Assembly (NCBI GenBank): GCA_017502875.1
Contig: JAFVUF010000024.1
Span: 47,463-111,462 of the forward strand
Length of the DNA: 64,000 bases
Source of the DNA: Clostridia bacterium
GTDB taxonomy: Bacteria; Bacillota; Clostridia; Oscillospirales; CAG-272
Direction of reading: 5' to 3'
Both the position numbers and the translations under genes were made by a program. The notes beneath the pieces were generated by a model. The model worked only from the letters and a program-made list of their open reading frames with translations, did no database searches and was not told the origin of the DNA. This document shows, in pieces, positions 1 through 9,033 of this stretch. Every line of letters begins with the position of its first letter. Within the stretch, counting starts at the first letter, position 1.

Positions 1-2120
1 GGAATCATAATTTCGGGAACAACGTTCCAGTCAGCGTGAGCCTTCTGAACGTTGATAGCCGCGCGGATAACCGCCTTGGTCTGCATAGCTGCGATTTCAG
101 GGTAGGTAACAGCGAGACGGCAGCCACGGTGTCCCATCATGGGGTTGAACTCGTGGAGAGAAGCGATGATTGCCTTGATGTCCTCAACGCTCTTGTTCTG
201 AGCCTTTGCGAGAAGAGCAATGTCCTCATCGGTGGTAGGAACGAACTCGTGAAGCGGAGGATCGAGGAAACGGATACATACGGGAGTTCCTTCAAGAGCC
301 TCGTAGAGCTTCTCAAAGTCTGACTGCTGATAGGGAAGTATCTTATCAAGAGCAACCTCTCTCTCAGCGGCGGTGTCAGCGCATATCATCTCTCTGAAAG
401 CAGCTATTCTGTCTGCCTCGAAGAACATATGCTCGGTACGGCAAAGACCGATACCCTCAGCGCCAAGCTCACGCGCCTTCTTTGCGTCAGCGGGAGTATC
501 AGCGTTGGTTCTTACCTTAAGGGTACGGAACTCGTCAGCCCAGCCCATGATGGTGCCGAAGTTGCCGGAGATTTCCGCGTCAACGGTGGGGATAATGCCG
601 TCGTAAATAGCGCCGGTAGAGCCGTTGATGGAGATGTAATCGCCTTCAACGTAGGTCTTACCGTTAAGAGTGAACTTCTTGTTCTCCTCGTCCATTGCGA
701 TATCGCCGCAACCGGAAACGCAGCACTTACCCATTCCACGCGCAACGACAGCAGCGTGAGAGGTCATACCGCCGCGAACGGTGAGGATACCCTGAGCAGC
801 CTTCATACCGGTGATGTCCTCGGGAGAGGTCTCAAGACGAACAAGAATTACCTTCTTGCCCTCGTTCTTCCAAGCCTCAGCGTCCTCTGCGGAGAATACT
901 ACCTGACCGCAAGCGGCTCCGGGAGAAGCGCCAAGTCCCTTACCCATAGGAGTAGCGGACTTAAGAGCCTTCGCGTCGAACTGAGGGTGGAGGAGAGTGT
1001 CGAGGTTTCTGGGGTCAATCATGAGAACAGCCTCCTGCTTGGTCTTATGACCCTCAGCAACGAGGTCAACGGCAATCTGAAGCGCTGCCTGAGCAGTTCT
1101 CTTACCGTTTCTGGTTTGAAGCATATAGAGCTTCTCGTTCTCAATGGTGAACTCCATATCCTGCATATCGTGATAGTGGTTTTCGAGGATCTCGCAAACC
1201 TTTACGAACTGCTCGTAAGCAGCAGGGAACTTGTTAGCCATTTCCTGAATGGGCATAGGAGTACGGACACCCGCAACAACGTCCTCGCCCTGAGCGTTGG
1301 TGAGGAACTCACCCATCATCTTCTTTTCACCGGTAGCGGGATCACGGGTAAACGCAACACCTGTACCGCAGTTATCACCCATATTACCGAATGCCATAGC
1401 CTGTACGTTTACAGCGGTACCCCAGCTATAAGGGATATCGTTGTCGCGGCGGTAAACGTTTGCGCGGGGGTTGTCCCAAGAACGGAAAACAGCCTTAACT
1501 GCTCCGATAAGCTGCTCCTTAGGATCGGAGGGGAAGTCAGCGCCTATCTTAGCCTTGTACTCAGCCTTGAACTGATTTGCAAGCTCTTTGAGGTCGTCAG
1601 CGGTAAGCTCAACGTCCTGCTTTACGCCTTTTTCTTCCTTCATCTTGTCGATGAGCTCCTCGAAGTACTTCTTACCGACCTCCATAACGACGTCGGAGTA
1701 CATCTGGATAAATCTTCTGTAACAGTCGTAAGCCCAACGAGCGTTGCCGGACTTCTTAGCCATAACCTCAACAACCTCTTCGTTAAGACCGAGGTTAAGA
1801 ATGGTATCCATCATACCGGGCATAGATGCTCTTGCTCCGGAACGGACGGAAACGAGAAGGGGATTTTCAAGATCACCGAACTTCTTGCCGGTAACCTCCT
1901 CCATCTTAACGATGTACTCCATGATCTCAGCCATGATGTCATCATTAATCTGACGGCCGTCCTCGTAGTACTGAGTACAAGCCTCAGTAGAGATGGTGAA
2001 GCCCTGGGGAACGGGGAGACCGATGTTGGTCATTTCAGCGAGGTTCGCGCCCTTACCGCCAAGGATTTCACGCATGTTTGCGTTACCTTCGGTAAAGAGA
2101 TAACAATACTTCTTTGCCAT
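1..2120 (-). CDS. ppdK: Pyruvate, phosphate dikinase (C-terminus beyond window)
   Basis: Interconverts pyruvate + ATP + Pi with PEP + AMP + PPi in the cytoplasm; fermentative anaerobes use it in glycolysis. About 706 of the usual roughly 875 residues are visible. The N-terminal nucleotide-binding domain begins MAKKYCYLFTEG and carries GGKGANLAEM and the SVRSGA(R)ASMPGMMDT region. The swivelling phosphohistidine domain has GGMTSHAAVVARGMG, and its His falls at residue 455, the same number as the catalytic His of the Clostridium symbiosum enzyme. The start of the PEP/pyruvate barrel (GLCRTEHMFF) follows. The start is supported by a TTTTGGAGGAAT ribosome site. The rest of the barrel lies left of the window. 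Confidence 0.97.
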   Translation of the reverse strand, partial: MAKKYCYLFTEGNANMREILGGKGANLAEMTNIGLPVPQGFTISTEACTQYYEDGRQINDDIMAEIMEYIVKMEEVTGKKFGDLENPLLVSVRSGARASMPGMMDTILNLGLNEEVVEVMAKKSGNARWAYDCYRRFIQMYSDVVMEVGKKYFEELIDKMKEEKGVKQDVELTADDLKELANQFKAEYKAKIGADFPSDPKEQLIGAVKAVFRSWDNPRANVYRRDNDIPYSWGTAVNVQAMAFGNMGDNCGTGVAFTRDPATGEKKMMGEFLTNAQGEDVVAGVRTPMPIQEMANKFPAAYEQFVKVCEILENHYHDMQDMEFTIENEKLYMLQTRNGKRTAQAALQIAVDLVAEGHKTKQEAVLMIDPRNLDTLLHPQFDAKALKSATPMGKGLGASPGAACGQVVFSAEDAEAWKNEGKKVILVRLETSPEDITGMKAAQGILTVRGGMTSHAAVVARGMGKCCVSGCGDIAMDEENKKFTLNGKTYVEGDYISINGSTGAIYDGIIPTVDAEISGNFGTIMGWADEFRTLKVRTNADTPADAKKARELGAEGIGLCRTEHMFFEADRIAAFREMICADTAAEREVALDKILPYQQSDFEKLYEALEGTPVCIRFLDPPLHEFVPTTDEDIALLAKAQNKSVEDIKAIIASLHEFNPMMGHRGCRLAVTYPEIAAMQTKAVIRAAINVQKAHADWNVVPEIMI

Positions 2121-2164
2121 TTTTTATTCCTCCAAAAATTGTTTTTGTTTTTTTAACCTACTGA

Positions 2165-2185
2165 TTATATCACAAAATACTGTGA
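2165..2185 (-). promoter_or_regulatory. Probable ppdK promoter with inverted repeat
   Basis: On the minus strand a TATAAT -10 lies about 45 bp before the ppdK ATG. The 17 bases upstream contain the inverted repeat TCACA-N6-TGTGA (2170-2185). No convincing -35 box is visible, so an activator may be needed, or the repeat may bind a repressor. Inference only. Confidence 0.4.
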
Positions 2186-2232
2186 ATTTCCATAGTTAAG
2201 AAAAAATATTTACATATTATTAAAATATAACC

Positions 2233-4317
2233 TTACGCTTTAAGCTCAATTCCGTATTTTTCAAGGAGCTTATTCTTAAATGAGCGTTCAATAGCCTCAA
2301 TTTCGTCGGTTGCAAGCGTTCTGGTCTTAGCGTTGTACTCAACGTTTACAAGAACAGCGCTTGAACCCTTTGCGACACCTGTTCCGAAGTATATGTCAAC
2401 AGGCTTTACGCTGACCACGAATGGACTTGCGCCTGTGATTATCTCACTGTAATCGCAGAAGTGAACGCCGTTTTTAACTATGAAATTGTACTCTCTGATA
2501 ATTGACGGGAAGCTTGTTTCGTAGCTAATCGACTTTTTTGTAGCGATAAGCTCCTCGTAGCAGAATTCAACGTAAAGAACATCGTCCTTTGCGAGCTTTC
2601 CGTTTTCGAAATTGCCAAGAACCTTTGAGGATATCTTACCTACTACGCCTAAGTGCTTACCGAAAGCGGTTATTTCAGCCGCGGCTCCCTTTTCAAACAT
2701 ACCGAAGGCATCGCTGTTCTTAATTTCAATAGGGAGATTGTATTCTCCGAGAATGGATTTTACAAGCGCTACCGCGTCGTAAACGGTATACTTTATATCC
2801 TTTGTCGCGCCGAAGCCTCTTGTCATCTTAGCGCCGGTGAGAAGCGCCGCGAACATATTTCTTTCGCTGTAATTGTCATAGCTGTCAGCGTGTCCAACTG
2901 TCTTTTTAAAGGTCTTTCCAAGCTCGAAAATACGGATATCGCTCTTGCCTGCGGCGAGATTGTTGATAGCCGTCTGAATGAGGTTGTAGGAAAGCGTAGG
3001 ACGCATAAGCTCAAACCAGGAGGCGAGGGGATTCAGTATATGAACGTCGCCGTAGTACTCGCTGCCCTCCGGAATATCAAGAATTCTCATGGAATCCTGC
3101 GGAATAAAGCCGTAGGTTAGGACCTCAATAAAGCCGTGTCCGACCATTATGTCGCGCAGAGTATTCGCGTTTTTGTTTATCGGATTTTCAACGTAAGGCG
3201 CGTACAACTTTATCGGCTGGGGCTCAATATTGTGATATCCGTAGATACGTCCAACCTCTTCAATAAGGTCGTTGTCTATCTCAATGTCGAGACGGAAGGC
3301 GGGAACCTTGACCTCCATCTTCGTACCGTCTATTACCTTTACGTCAAAGTAACAGCGACGAAGCATTTCGGCGATTTCGTCGGGATAAAGGTTAGTTCCG
3401 AGCAGGGAATTGGTTCTGTCAGTGGTGAGAGTAAGCGACTGAGGCTTGAAGACCTTATCGACGTAGCAGAACGCCTTTTCGTTTACCTTACCTCCGCAGA
3501 TATCGGTTATCAGCTTTGTAAGAAGCCTTGCACCGTTGTAGCAAAGCTCGGTGTTGACGCCTCTTTCGTAGCGGTAGGAGGCCATTGTGGAAACGTGAGT
3601 CTTCTTTGAGGTCGTTCTGATAATGATGTGGTCGAAGTTAGCGCTCTCAATGATGATATTTTTGGTGTCCTTGGTTATCTCGGCGCTCGGACTGCCGATC
3701 ATACCCGCAGCGCATATGGGCTTAACGTCATCGGTAATAAGCAGAGCGCCCTTGGGGAACTCAACCTCGCTGCCGTTGAGGGTAAGGAACTTCGTAGGCT
3801 CGTCAACGTTTTTGACTGTTATAGCGCCTTCAAGCTTATCGGTGTCAAACACGTGGCTTGGCTGACCGATAAGTATAAGAACGTAGTTACTTATATCTAC
3901 CACCGCGTTAATGCTCGGAATACCCAGCTTTTCAAGAGTGTCGACAATATAGTCGGGAGTTTTAACGGTGTTGTCAATGCCCGTAATCTCGATACCGCAG
4001 TATCTGTGAACGTCGGGAGAGTCAATTTTTATCTCGTGGGAGAGCTTGTGCTCCGGAGAAAATTTAAGCTTTACGTCCGCGTCAATGGTCTTGGGAGCAG
4101 GAATCTTCTTTGAGATGTATACCTCACGGAGAACACCCTCAACAGAAAGCATATCGGGGCGGTTAGCCTTGACCTCTATTTCGATAAGAGTGTCGTCCCC
4201 GACCTTTTCAATTGACGCTATCTCAAAGCCTTGATAGCGGAGCCATTCGAGAAGCTCGTCGTAATCGACATCGGTATCGCTTACGCTTTTAAGCAGATTA
4301 AATGGAAACTGAAACAT
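2233..4317 (-). CDS. pheT: Phenylalanyl-tRNA synthetase beta subunit lacking the tRNA-binding (EMAP-II-like) domain
   Basis: Beta subunit of the cytoplasmic alpha2-beta2 enzyme that charges tRNA-Phe. It is 694 residues against about 800 in most bacteria. The first 45 residues (MFQFPFNLLKSV...) run straight into EIEVKANRPDMLSVEGV at about 46-62, the core that normally follows the tRBD/OB fold, so that roughly 110-residue domain is missing. The B3/B4 editing region (about 90-270), B5 (about 290-370), the catalytic-like domain and a C-terminal FDX-ACB domain (FPSIIREYNFIV ... GIELKA) are all present. It lies 18 bp after pheS and shares its T-box. The frame is open throughout, so this is a natural short form rather than a frameshift. 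Confidence 0.95.
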   Translation of the reverse strand: MFQFPFNLLKSVSDTDVDYDELLEWLRYQGFEIASIEKVGDDTLIEIEVKANRPDMLSVEGVLREVYISKKIPAPKTIDADVKLKFSPEHKLSHEIKIDSPDVHRYCGIEITGIDNTVKTPDYIVDTLEKLGIPSINAVVDISNYVLILIGQPSHVFDTDKLEGAITVKNVDEPTKFLTLNGSEVEFPKGALLITDDVKPICAAGMIGSPSAEITKDTKNIIIESANFDHIIIRTTSKKTHVSTMASYRYERGVNTELCYNGARLLTKLITDICGGKVNEKAFCYVDKVFKPQSLTLTTDRTNSLLGTNLYPDEIAEMLRRCYFDVKVIDGTKMEVKVPAFRLDIEIDNDLIEEVGRIYGYHNIEPQPIKLYAPYVENPINKNANTLRDIMVGHGFIEVLTYGFIPQDSMRILDIPEGSEYYGDVHILNPLASWFELMRPTLSYNLIQTAINNLAAGKSDIRIFELGKTFKKTVGHADSYDNYSERNMFAALLTGAKMTRGFGATKDIKYTVYDAVALVKSILGEYNLPIEIKNSDAFGMFEKGAAAEITAFGKHLGVVGKISSKVLGNFENGKLAKDDVLYVEFCYEELIATKKSISYETSFPSIIREYNFIVKNGVHFCDYSEIITGASPFVVSVKPVDIYFGTGVAKGSSAVLVNVEYNAKTRTLATDEIEAIERSFKNKLLEKYGIELKA

Positions 4318-4335
4318 TTATCGTAACCTCCCTTA

Positions 4336-5334
4336 TTAAAGCTGTTCCCAAAGGGAAATTTCGTTTTCGAAAAGCTTACGCATTTCGGCAATCTTGAAGT
4401 AGAGCATAGGCAGACGGTTAAGTCCCCAGCCGAAAGCAAAGCCCTGTGTTTCTCTTGAATAGCCGACGCCCTCGAAAACGTTGGGGTGAACCATTCCAGC
4501 GCCCGCGACTCTCATCCAGCCCGTGCCCTTACAGGTACGGCAGCCCTTACCGCCGCACATAATGCAGCTCATATCGACAGCGGCGCTCGGCTCAGTGTAG
4601 GGATAGTAGCAGGGAGAGAAGCGAACCTGCAGAGAATCACCGAATATGCGCTTTGCGCTCTCGGTCATCGCCCATTTGAGATTAGCGAGATTTATACCCT
4701 CGCCCACAACAAGACCCTCGACCTGATAAAAGCAAGGTGTATGTTGCATATCTATCTCGTCAACACGGTAAACGACACCGGGGGAGATTATCATAAAGGG
4801 CGGCTTGTGAGCAAGCATATAGCGTATCTGAACGCAGGAGGTGTGAGAACGGAGAAGAACGTTAGGATATTCAAGATAGAAGGTATCCTGCATATCACGT
4901 GCGGGGTGATAGTAGGGCATATTGAGCATCTCGTAGTTGTGCTTATCGTTTTCGACCTCCGGGCCGTACGCGATAGAGAAGCCCATCTCCTTGTAGACGT
5001 CCTCCATCATCTTTCCCACTCTTATGAGAGGGTGTATTTTACCTCTTACGAATTCGGGACTCGCGATAGAGAGGTCAAGAGTAACCTCGGTTTTTGCGCC
5101 GGAAGCAAGCTCGGCGCGCATAGCCTTGAACTTAGCCTCGAACTCGTTTTTCAGCTCGTTTATAAGCTGACCAGCCTCACGCTTGTCCTCGGGAACGAGC
5201 GCCTTCATATCGGTGAAAAGCTCTTTCATTGTCTTTTTGAAAGAGGACTCGATAACGGCAAGTCCGTCGGCAGCGCTTACGGTAGAAAGCTTAGTACCAA
5301 GCTCTTCCTTGATTTTTGCGATTTGGTTTTTCAT
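4336..5334 (-). CDS. pheS: Phenylalanyl-tRNA synthetase alpha subunit
   Basis: Catalytic alpha subunit of PheRS, 332 residues. It has an N-terminal coiled coil (about 1-90), then the class II core: the RGKIHPL segment, HTSCVQIRYM, the CFYQVEGLVVGEG motif 2 region and the C-terminal GWGLNRLPML motif 3. A Cys-rich stretch (CIMCGGKGCRTCKGTGW) sits in the catalytic domain, as in other Firmicutes PheS. The start MKNQIAKIKEE is chosen because CCAGAAAGGACAGCATA precedes it; an upstream in-frame ATG lies inside the T-box leader. Some motif residues differ from the usual consensus (Cys for Pro after HTS, Tyr for His in F-x-Q). Confidence 0.96.
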   Translation of the reverse strand: MKNQIAKIKEELGTKLSTVSAADGLAVIESSFKKTMKELFTDMKALVPEDKREAGQLINELKNEFEAKFKAMRAELASGAKTEVTLDLSIASPEFVRGKIHPLIRVGKMMEDVYKEMGFSIAYGPEVENDKHNYEMLNMPYYHPARDMQDTFYLEYPNVLLRSHTSCVQIRYMLAHKPPFMIISPGVVYRVDEIDMQHTPCFYQVEGLVVGEGINLANLKWAMTESAKRIFGDSLQVRFSPCYYPYTEPSAAVDMSCIMCGGKGCRTCKGTGWMRVAGAGMVHPNVFEGVGYSRETQGFAFGWGLNRLPMLYFKIAEMRKLFENEISLWEQL

Positions 5335-5344
5335 TATGCTGTCC

Positions 5345-5660
5345 TTTCTGGAAAATATTAAACAAAAAAATAATGCCGTCTCAAAAAACAATGGGACGAT
5401 ATACTTTAAGCATACCGCGGTACCACCCGTTTTCAAAGACAGACATCTTAGCGCTTTTTCCTCCTTAACGCAGAGGTTACGTTTCGTTTAACGCGAGCCG
5501 CCCGAGAGGGAGGACAAGGCTTTTCACGAAAGACTCCGGCGCCGAAATTCCCACAGCGCATCCCCCTCGGAAAGCTCTCAGCCTATCGGCTTTCCGTCTC
5601 TGAAAGGTTTAATGATGCTCGCGGTACTGTACGCCATCAAAGTCGCAAGTATTTTGTTCC
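5345..5660 (-). promoter_or_regulatory. T-box leader (phenylalanine) of pheST
   Basis: Read on the minus strand, the 300-nt leader holds the hallmark T-box sequence GGGTGGTACCGCGG (complement of 5415-5428), preceded by a long Stem I with an AGAGA-type bulge. The candidate specifier loop contains GAATTTCGG (about 5541-5549), offering a UUC Phe codon. A hairpin with arms CGTCCC and GAGACG followed by a T run (5349-5398) is a plausible terminator. By family knowledge, uncharged tRNA-Phe pairs with the specifier and the UGGN of the T-box to allow read-through into pheST. Specifier choice is inference; the T-box call is firm. Confidence 0.93.
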
Positions 5661-5665
5661 TTACA

Positions 5666-5694
5666 ATTATAACACAATAAAATTCATTTGTCAA
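5666..5694 (-). promoter_or_regulatory. Promoter of the pheST T-box transcript
   Basis: Near-consensus sigma-A promoter on the minus strand: TTGACA (5689-5694), 17-bp spacer, TATAAT (5666-5671). It lies directly upstream of the T-box leader. Confidence 0.93.
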
Positions 5695-5751
5695 GTATCA
5701 GGAAACAAAAAGTACATAGCATTAAAACCGACGTTTATAATCACAGTAATT

Positions 5752-5934
5752 TTACGATTCTGACACTTTTTTTAAAAGCTCGAGGAGTTTTTTACAAAGC
5801 TCCTCGGGCATTTTTACGTTTCCGTTTATGAAATCGTCAAGCATAGACAGACTTATTTTTAGCTCTGAGCAGATAATAAGTCGGTGAACACCGCTGTTTT
5901 TTATCAACTCACCGAGCGAAACGTGTTTTTCCAT
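5752..5934 (-). CDS. Small HTH-like protein of unknown function
   Basis: 60 residues, MEKHVSLGELIKNSG... to ...LLELLKKVSES. Spacing of hydrophobic residues (SLGELIKNSGVHRLIICSELKIS) resembles a short Cro/CI-type helix-turn-helix followed by one helix. Its ATG overlaps the galM stop codon by one base, which suggests translational coupling and makes a real gene likely. It could modulate the gal operon, but nothing in the sequence proves DNA binding. Confidence 0.6.
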   Translation of the reverse strand: MEKHVSLGELIKNSGVHRLIICSELKISLSMLDDFINGNVKMPEELCKKLLELLKKVSES

Positions 5935-7019
5935 TATACTACGTCAAATTTAAAGAGCGCGACGCACTCATAGTCCTTACCGGGTCCGAAAATGCAGGAA
6001 GGGAAGTCGGGACGGTTGGGGGTATCGGGATAGAAGCCTGTTTCAAGGCAGATAGCGCCGTGTCTTCTTGCCTCTACACCGCCCTTGAAGGTGTTACCGC
6101 CCATCATATTACCCGCGTATACCTGAATTGCGGGAGCATCTGTGTAAAGAGTTAGCCTTCTGCCGCTGCTTCTGTCAAGCAAAACCGCGCCCTTTTTAAG
6201 AACTGTGCTGTGCTTCCAGGTAATCTCCTCGTCGGTTTCGATAACAAAGGAGTGGTCGTAGCCGCCTCCTACTGTTTTGAGCTGCTCCTCGTCGCCGTCA
6301 ATATCCTTTCCGATAAGCTTAGGAGTTCTGAAATCAAATGCGGTTCCGGTAACGTCAACTATCTCGGTAGGAATAAAATTCTTATCGACAGCGACGAATT
6401 TACCGCAGTTAATCGTAAGCTCAAGGTCCTTATTATTCTGAGTATCGTAGCCTGCCATATTAAAGTAAGCGTGGTTAGTCATAGCGATAGGAGTGTCCTT
6501 ATCGGAAATCGCATGGTATTTTATTACAAACTCGCCGTTATCGTCGAGTCTGTAAAGAACCTTTACGTCAACGTTTCCGGGGAAGCCCTCCTCGCCGTCA
6601 ACGGAGGTGTAGGTAAGAGTGAGCTTATCCGCGCCGCAGCTCTGGCATTTACCGGTCTCGACAGCCCATATCTTTTTATCCCAGCCTATTTCCCCGCCGT
6701 GAAGAGCTGTGATACCGTTTTCATTCTTTGGAATATCGTAGGTAACGCCGTTAAGCTCAAATCTGCCGCCACTTATTCTGTTGGCGTATCTACCGATAAG
6801 CGCGCCGTTGTAGCCTCCGTTTTCAAGATATTCCTGCGCTGTGTCGTAGCCGCAGACGATATCCTTTACGGTACCGTCTTTTCCGGGCATTTTTACCGAC
6901 TGGATAATACCGCCAAGGTCAAGAACAGTTATTTCGATTCCGCAAGCGGAGGACATAGTGTAGGCGGTAACAGCTCTGCCGTCGTTTAGTTTACCGAATT
7001 CTTTTACAGTAATTGCCAT
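5934..7019 (-). CDS. galM: Aldose 1-epimerase (galactose mutarotase)
   Basis: 361 residues. Interconverts alpha and beta anomers of galactose/glucose, feeding the Leloir pathway in the cytoplasm. Family features seen: GGIIQSVKMPGKDG near the N-terminus, LIGRYANRISGGRF (about residues 75-88), the MTNHAYFNMAG catalytic-His segment, the DHSFVI segment and a C-terminal ICLETGFYPDTPNRPDFPS with the conserved Glu and Pro-Asn-rich loop. It lies 21 bp downstream of galT in the same direction, so the two are almost certainly co-transcribed. Confidence 0.94.
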   Translation of the reverse strand: MAITVKEFGKLNDGRAVTAYTMSSACGIEITVLDLGGIIQSVKMPGKDGTVKDIVCGYDTAQEYLENGGYNGALIGRYANRISGGRFELNGVTYDIPKNENGITALHGGEIGWDKKIWAVETGKCQSCGADKLTLTYTSVDGEEGFPGNVDVKVLYRLDDNGEFVIKYHAISDKDTPIAMTNHAYFNMAGYDTQNNKDLELTINCGKFVAVDKNFIPTEIVDVTGTAFDFRTPKLIGKDIDGDEEQLKTVGGGYDHSFVIETDEEITWKHSTVLKKGAVLLDRSSGRRLTLYTDAPAIQVYAGNMMGGNTFKGGVEARRHGAICLETGFYPDTPNRPDFPSCIFGPGKDYECVALFKFDVV

Positions 7020-7040
7020 ATCGTTATCCCCTGTTCAGTA

Positions 7041-8036
7041 TTATTTGCCGCTTTTTAAGAACTTATCAACCGCGGCTCTGAGCTCCTCAGCCTTTGCTTC
7101 GGGGGCGGTGGGGTTGCAGTGCGCCCATATACCCGTCTCGGAGGAAGCCATAAACTGCTGCTTGTCAGCGGAGCGCATAGGCGGATAAAGCTCAATATGG
7201 AAATGGAAATAAGCGTCATTTCCCGGGTATTCATCCTCGGAGTTAACGGGGGCGTTGTGCATAGTCATCATATATGGGAACTTGTAGTCGAAAAGCTCGT
7301 CGTATGAGCCGAGAACAACCTTGATGATATCCGCAAGGTCAGCCTTGCCCTTTTCGTCAAGCTGATTAATTCTGCTGATGTGCTGCTTTGCGGCGATATA
7401 AACGCCGTAGGCGTAGTCAGCGAAGAAGGGCATATAAGCTATAAAGGTATCGTTTTCGTAAACGAGTCTCTTTTTGAAGGCAACCTCCTCCTCGACCATT
7501 GCGCAGAAAAGGCACTGACCGTTTTCGTCCTTGAATTTCCTTGCAGCGTTAAGCTCAAGCTCTATCTTCTTGGGCATTACGGAGAAGCCGTACATCTGAC
7601 CGTGGGGGTGAGGCATTGTCGTACCGCACTTATCGCCTCTGTTCTCAAAGGGGAAAACGTACTTTATCTTCTCATCGCTCGCCATAGCGTTGAAGCGCTC
7701 AATCCACAGGTTAACTAGCTTTACGATATGCTCGCGGGGAAGCAGGCAAAGAGAACCGGTATGGTCGGGAGAATAGAGAATAACCTCGCACTTTCCGTAG
7801 GAGGGAGCAACCTTGTAAAGCCTTTTGCCCGCCTCGGTTACGGGGAATTCGGTTTCGGGGGGATTCTGGGAAAGCGCAGGAAAATCGTTATCGTACGCGT
7901 AAACGTCGTAATCGGGCACCTTACCGAATTTCGGGCAGAAGGGACAGTAGTCCTTGGGCATCTGGGGTCTGTTCTGGCGGTGGGACGCTATCATCGTCCA
8001 GTCGTCAATCATTGGGTTCCATCTAAGCTCAGCCAT
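7041..8036 (-). CDS. galT: Galactose-1-phosphate uridylyltransferase, class I (HIT fold)
   Basis: 331 residues. Transfers UMP from UDP-glucose to galactose-1-phosphate. The HIT-like active-site motif HPHGQ is at residues 143-147, with the nucleophilic His in the middle. CPFC at 31-34 supplies part of the metal site. DAYFHFHIELYPP near the C-terminus is the conserved second HIT half. galK and galE are not in the window, so the pathway is completed elsewhere. Confidence 0.95.
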   Translation of the reverse strand: MAELRWNPMIDDWTMIASHRQNRPQMPKDYCPFCPKFGKVPDYDVYAYDNDFPALSQNPPETEFPVTEAGKRLYKVAPSYGKCEVILYSPDHTGSLCLLPREHIVKLVNLWIERFNAMASDEKIKYVFPFENRGDKCGTTMPHPHGQMYGFSVMPKKIELELNAARKFKDENGQCLFCAMVEEEVAFKKRLVYENDTFIAYMPFFADYAYGVYIAAKQHISRINQLDEKGKADLADIIKVVLGSYDELFDYKFPYMMTMHNAPVNSEDEYPGNDAYFHFHIELYPPMRSADKQQFMASSETGIWAHCNPTAPEAKAEELRAAVDKFLKSGK

Positions 8037-8077
8037 AATAAATTCCTTTCAGTTTAAAGAAAATGATGTCAGTAAAA

Positions 8078-8106
8078 ATTATAACACAGCGCTCTAAATA
8101 TTGCAG
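8078..8106 (-). promoter_or_regulatory. Probable galT-galM promoter
   Basis: Minus strand: TATAAT (8078-8083), a 17-bp spacer, and a weak -35 CTGCAA (8101-8106). It is about 45 bp before the galT start. The weak -35 would suit positive regulation by sugar, but no operator is recognised. Confidence 0.5.
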
Positions 8107-8120
8107 TAGATATAGCCGAA

Positions 8121-8930
8121 TTAATTTGAGATTTTATTTTGTTTAGTTACTTCAAAGGCGAGAATAGCGGCGGCAGAGGCTGCTGAAAGCGCCATTGGAA
8201 AATCTCTGCCGTAGTCAAGCCTTACCGTACAGTCCGCCTGCGACGTAAGCGCCTTTGAAAAGCCGCGCCTTTCACCGCCTACCGCAAGAATAATAGGTTT
8301 TTTAAGGTCCGATAGGTGAGCAGGCGCGGGGGCGTTCATATCGGAGCAAACAAGTCGGTAGCCTTTGGTTTTCAATGAAGCGGTAATTTCGGTATCGCTT
8401 CCGCAGATAATATCAATAAGCTCCGACGCGCCCGCGGAGGAGCGACATGCGATTCCCGCGGACATCATGGCGTTGTGGCGAGGCACGATAACTCCGTCAG
8501 CCCCGGCGGCGTAAACGGAGCGAATGGCGTAGCCGAGGTTATATGGGTCCTCAACGCCCTCCAAAATAACGTAGAAGCCGTTTTCCTTTGGAACGACTAC
8601 CTTGTCGGGATAGCTTCGCTTTCCGCATAGCATAACGACTCCGCCATGACTGTTTCCCGTGGCGTAAAGCTCAAGCTCCTCTTTTTTTACTACGCAAAGC
8701 TCGTAGCCGTAGACGAAAGAGCGAGCCTTTAAAAAACCGAGAAGCTTGCCGTTTCCCTTGACCGAATCCTCGGAAAAGAGCACAGTCTTTATCTCTCTGT
8801 CGGTTACTCCCTTGTCCTTTCCTTCGAAAACGGAGCGAACCGACACCATTCCCTCAAAAACGTCAATATCTGATAAATCAAGCGAGTTTTTTGTTGTATT
8901 TTGTAGCATATCAAGCTTCCTTTTCAGCAT
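8121..8930 (-). CDS. TrmH/SpoU-family RNA 2'-O-methyltransferase-like protein, divergent motif 3
   Basis: 269 residues. The C-terminal half is a SPOUT knot: motif 1 NLGYAIRSVYAAGADGVI, motif 2 ILAVGGERRGFS. Motif 3 reads FPMALSAASAAAILAFE, where the family usually has P-M-x-G...S-L-N-V-S-V-A; the conserved Asn is missing. The N-terminal half resembles the substrate-binding domain of RlmB/TsnR-type proteins. Either the first ATG or a second one 7 codons in (8909, with AAAAGGAAG at good spacing) could be the start. It may be an active variant or a non-catalytic RNA binder. Confidence 0.8.
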   Translation of the reverse strand: MLKRKLDMLQNTTKNSLDLSDIDVFEGMVSVRSVFEGKDKGVTDREIKTVLFSEDSVKGNGKLLGFLKARSFVYGYELCVVKKEELELYATGNSHGGVVMLCGKRSYPDKVVVPKENGFYVILEGVEDPYNLGYAIRSVYAAGADGVIVPRHNAMMSAGIACRSSAGASELIDIICGSDTEITASLKTKGYRLVCSDMNAPAPAHLSDLKKPIILAVGGERRGFSKALTSQADCTVRLDYGRDFPMALSAASAAAILAFEVTKQNKISN

Positions 8931-8950
8931 ATACTTCCCTAAACGTTTTT

Positions 8951-8979
8951 ATTTTAGCATAATTATGAGCATTTTTCAA
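8951..8979 (-). promoter_or_regulatory. Promoter of the TrmH-family gene
   Basis: Minus strand TTGAAA (8974-8979), 17-bp spacer, TAAAAT (8951-8956), about 25 bp before the start codons. Confidence 0.65.
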
Positions 8980-9033
8980 GTGCTAAAACAAAAATAGAAA
9001 AATTTTACCGCAAATGCGGAAAAGGAGCTTTTT

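Noticed and set aside
429-2156. Long rightward open frame (575 codons)
   Set aside because: Antisense shadow of ppdK; Leu/Val/Ser-rich translation without domains or ribosome site. The same applies to long antisense frames over galM, pheS and hydAB.
2170-2185. CRP-type site before ppdK
   Set aside because: The half-sites are in the opposite order (TCACA-N6-TGTGA) to the CRP consensus.
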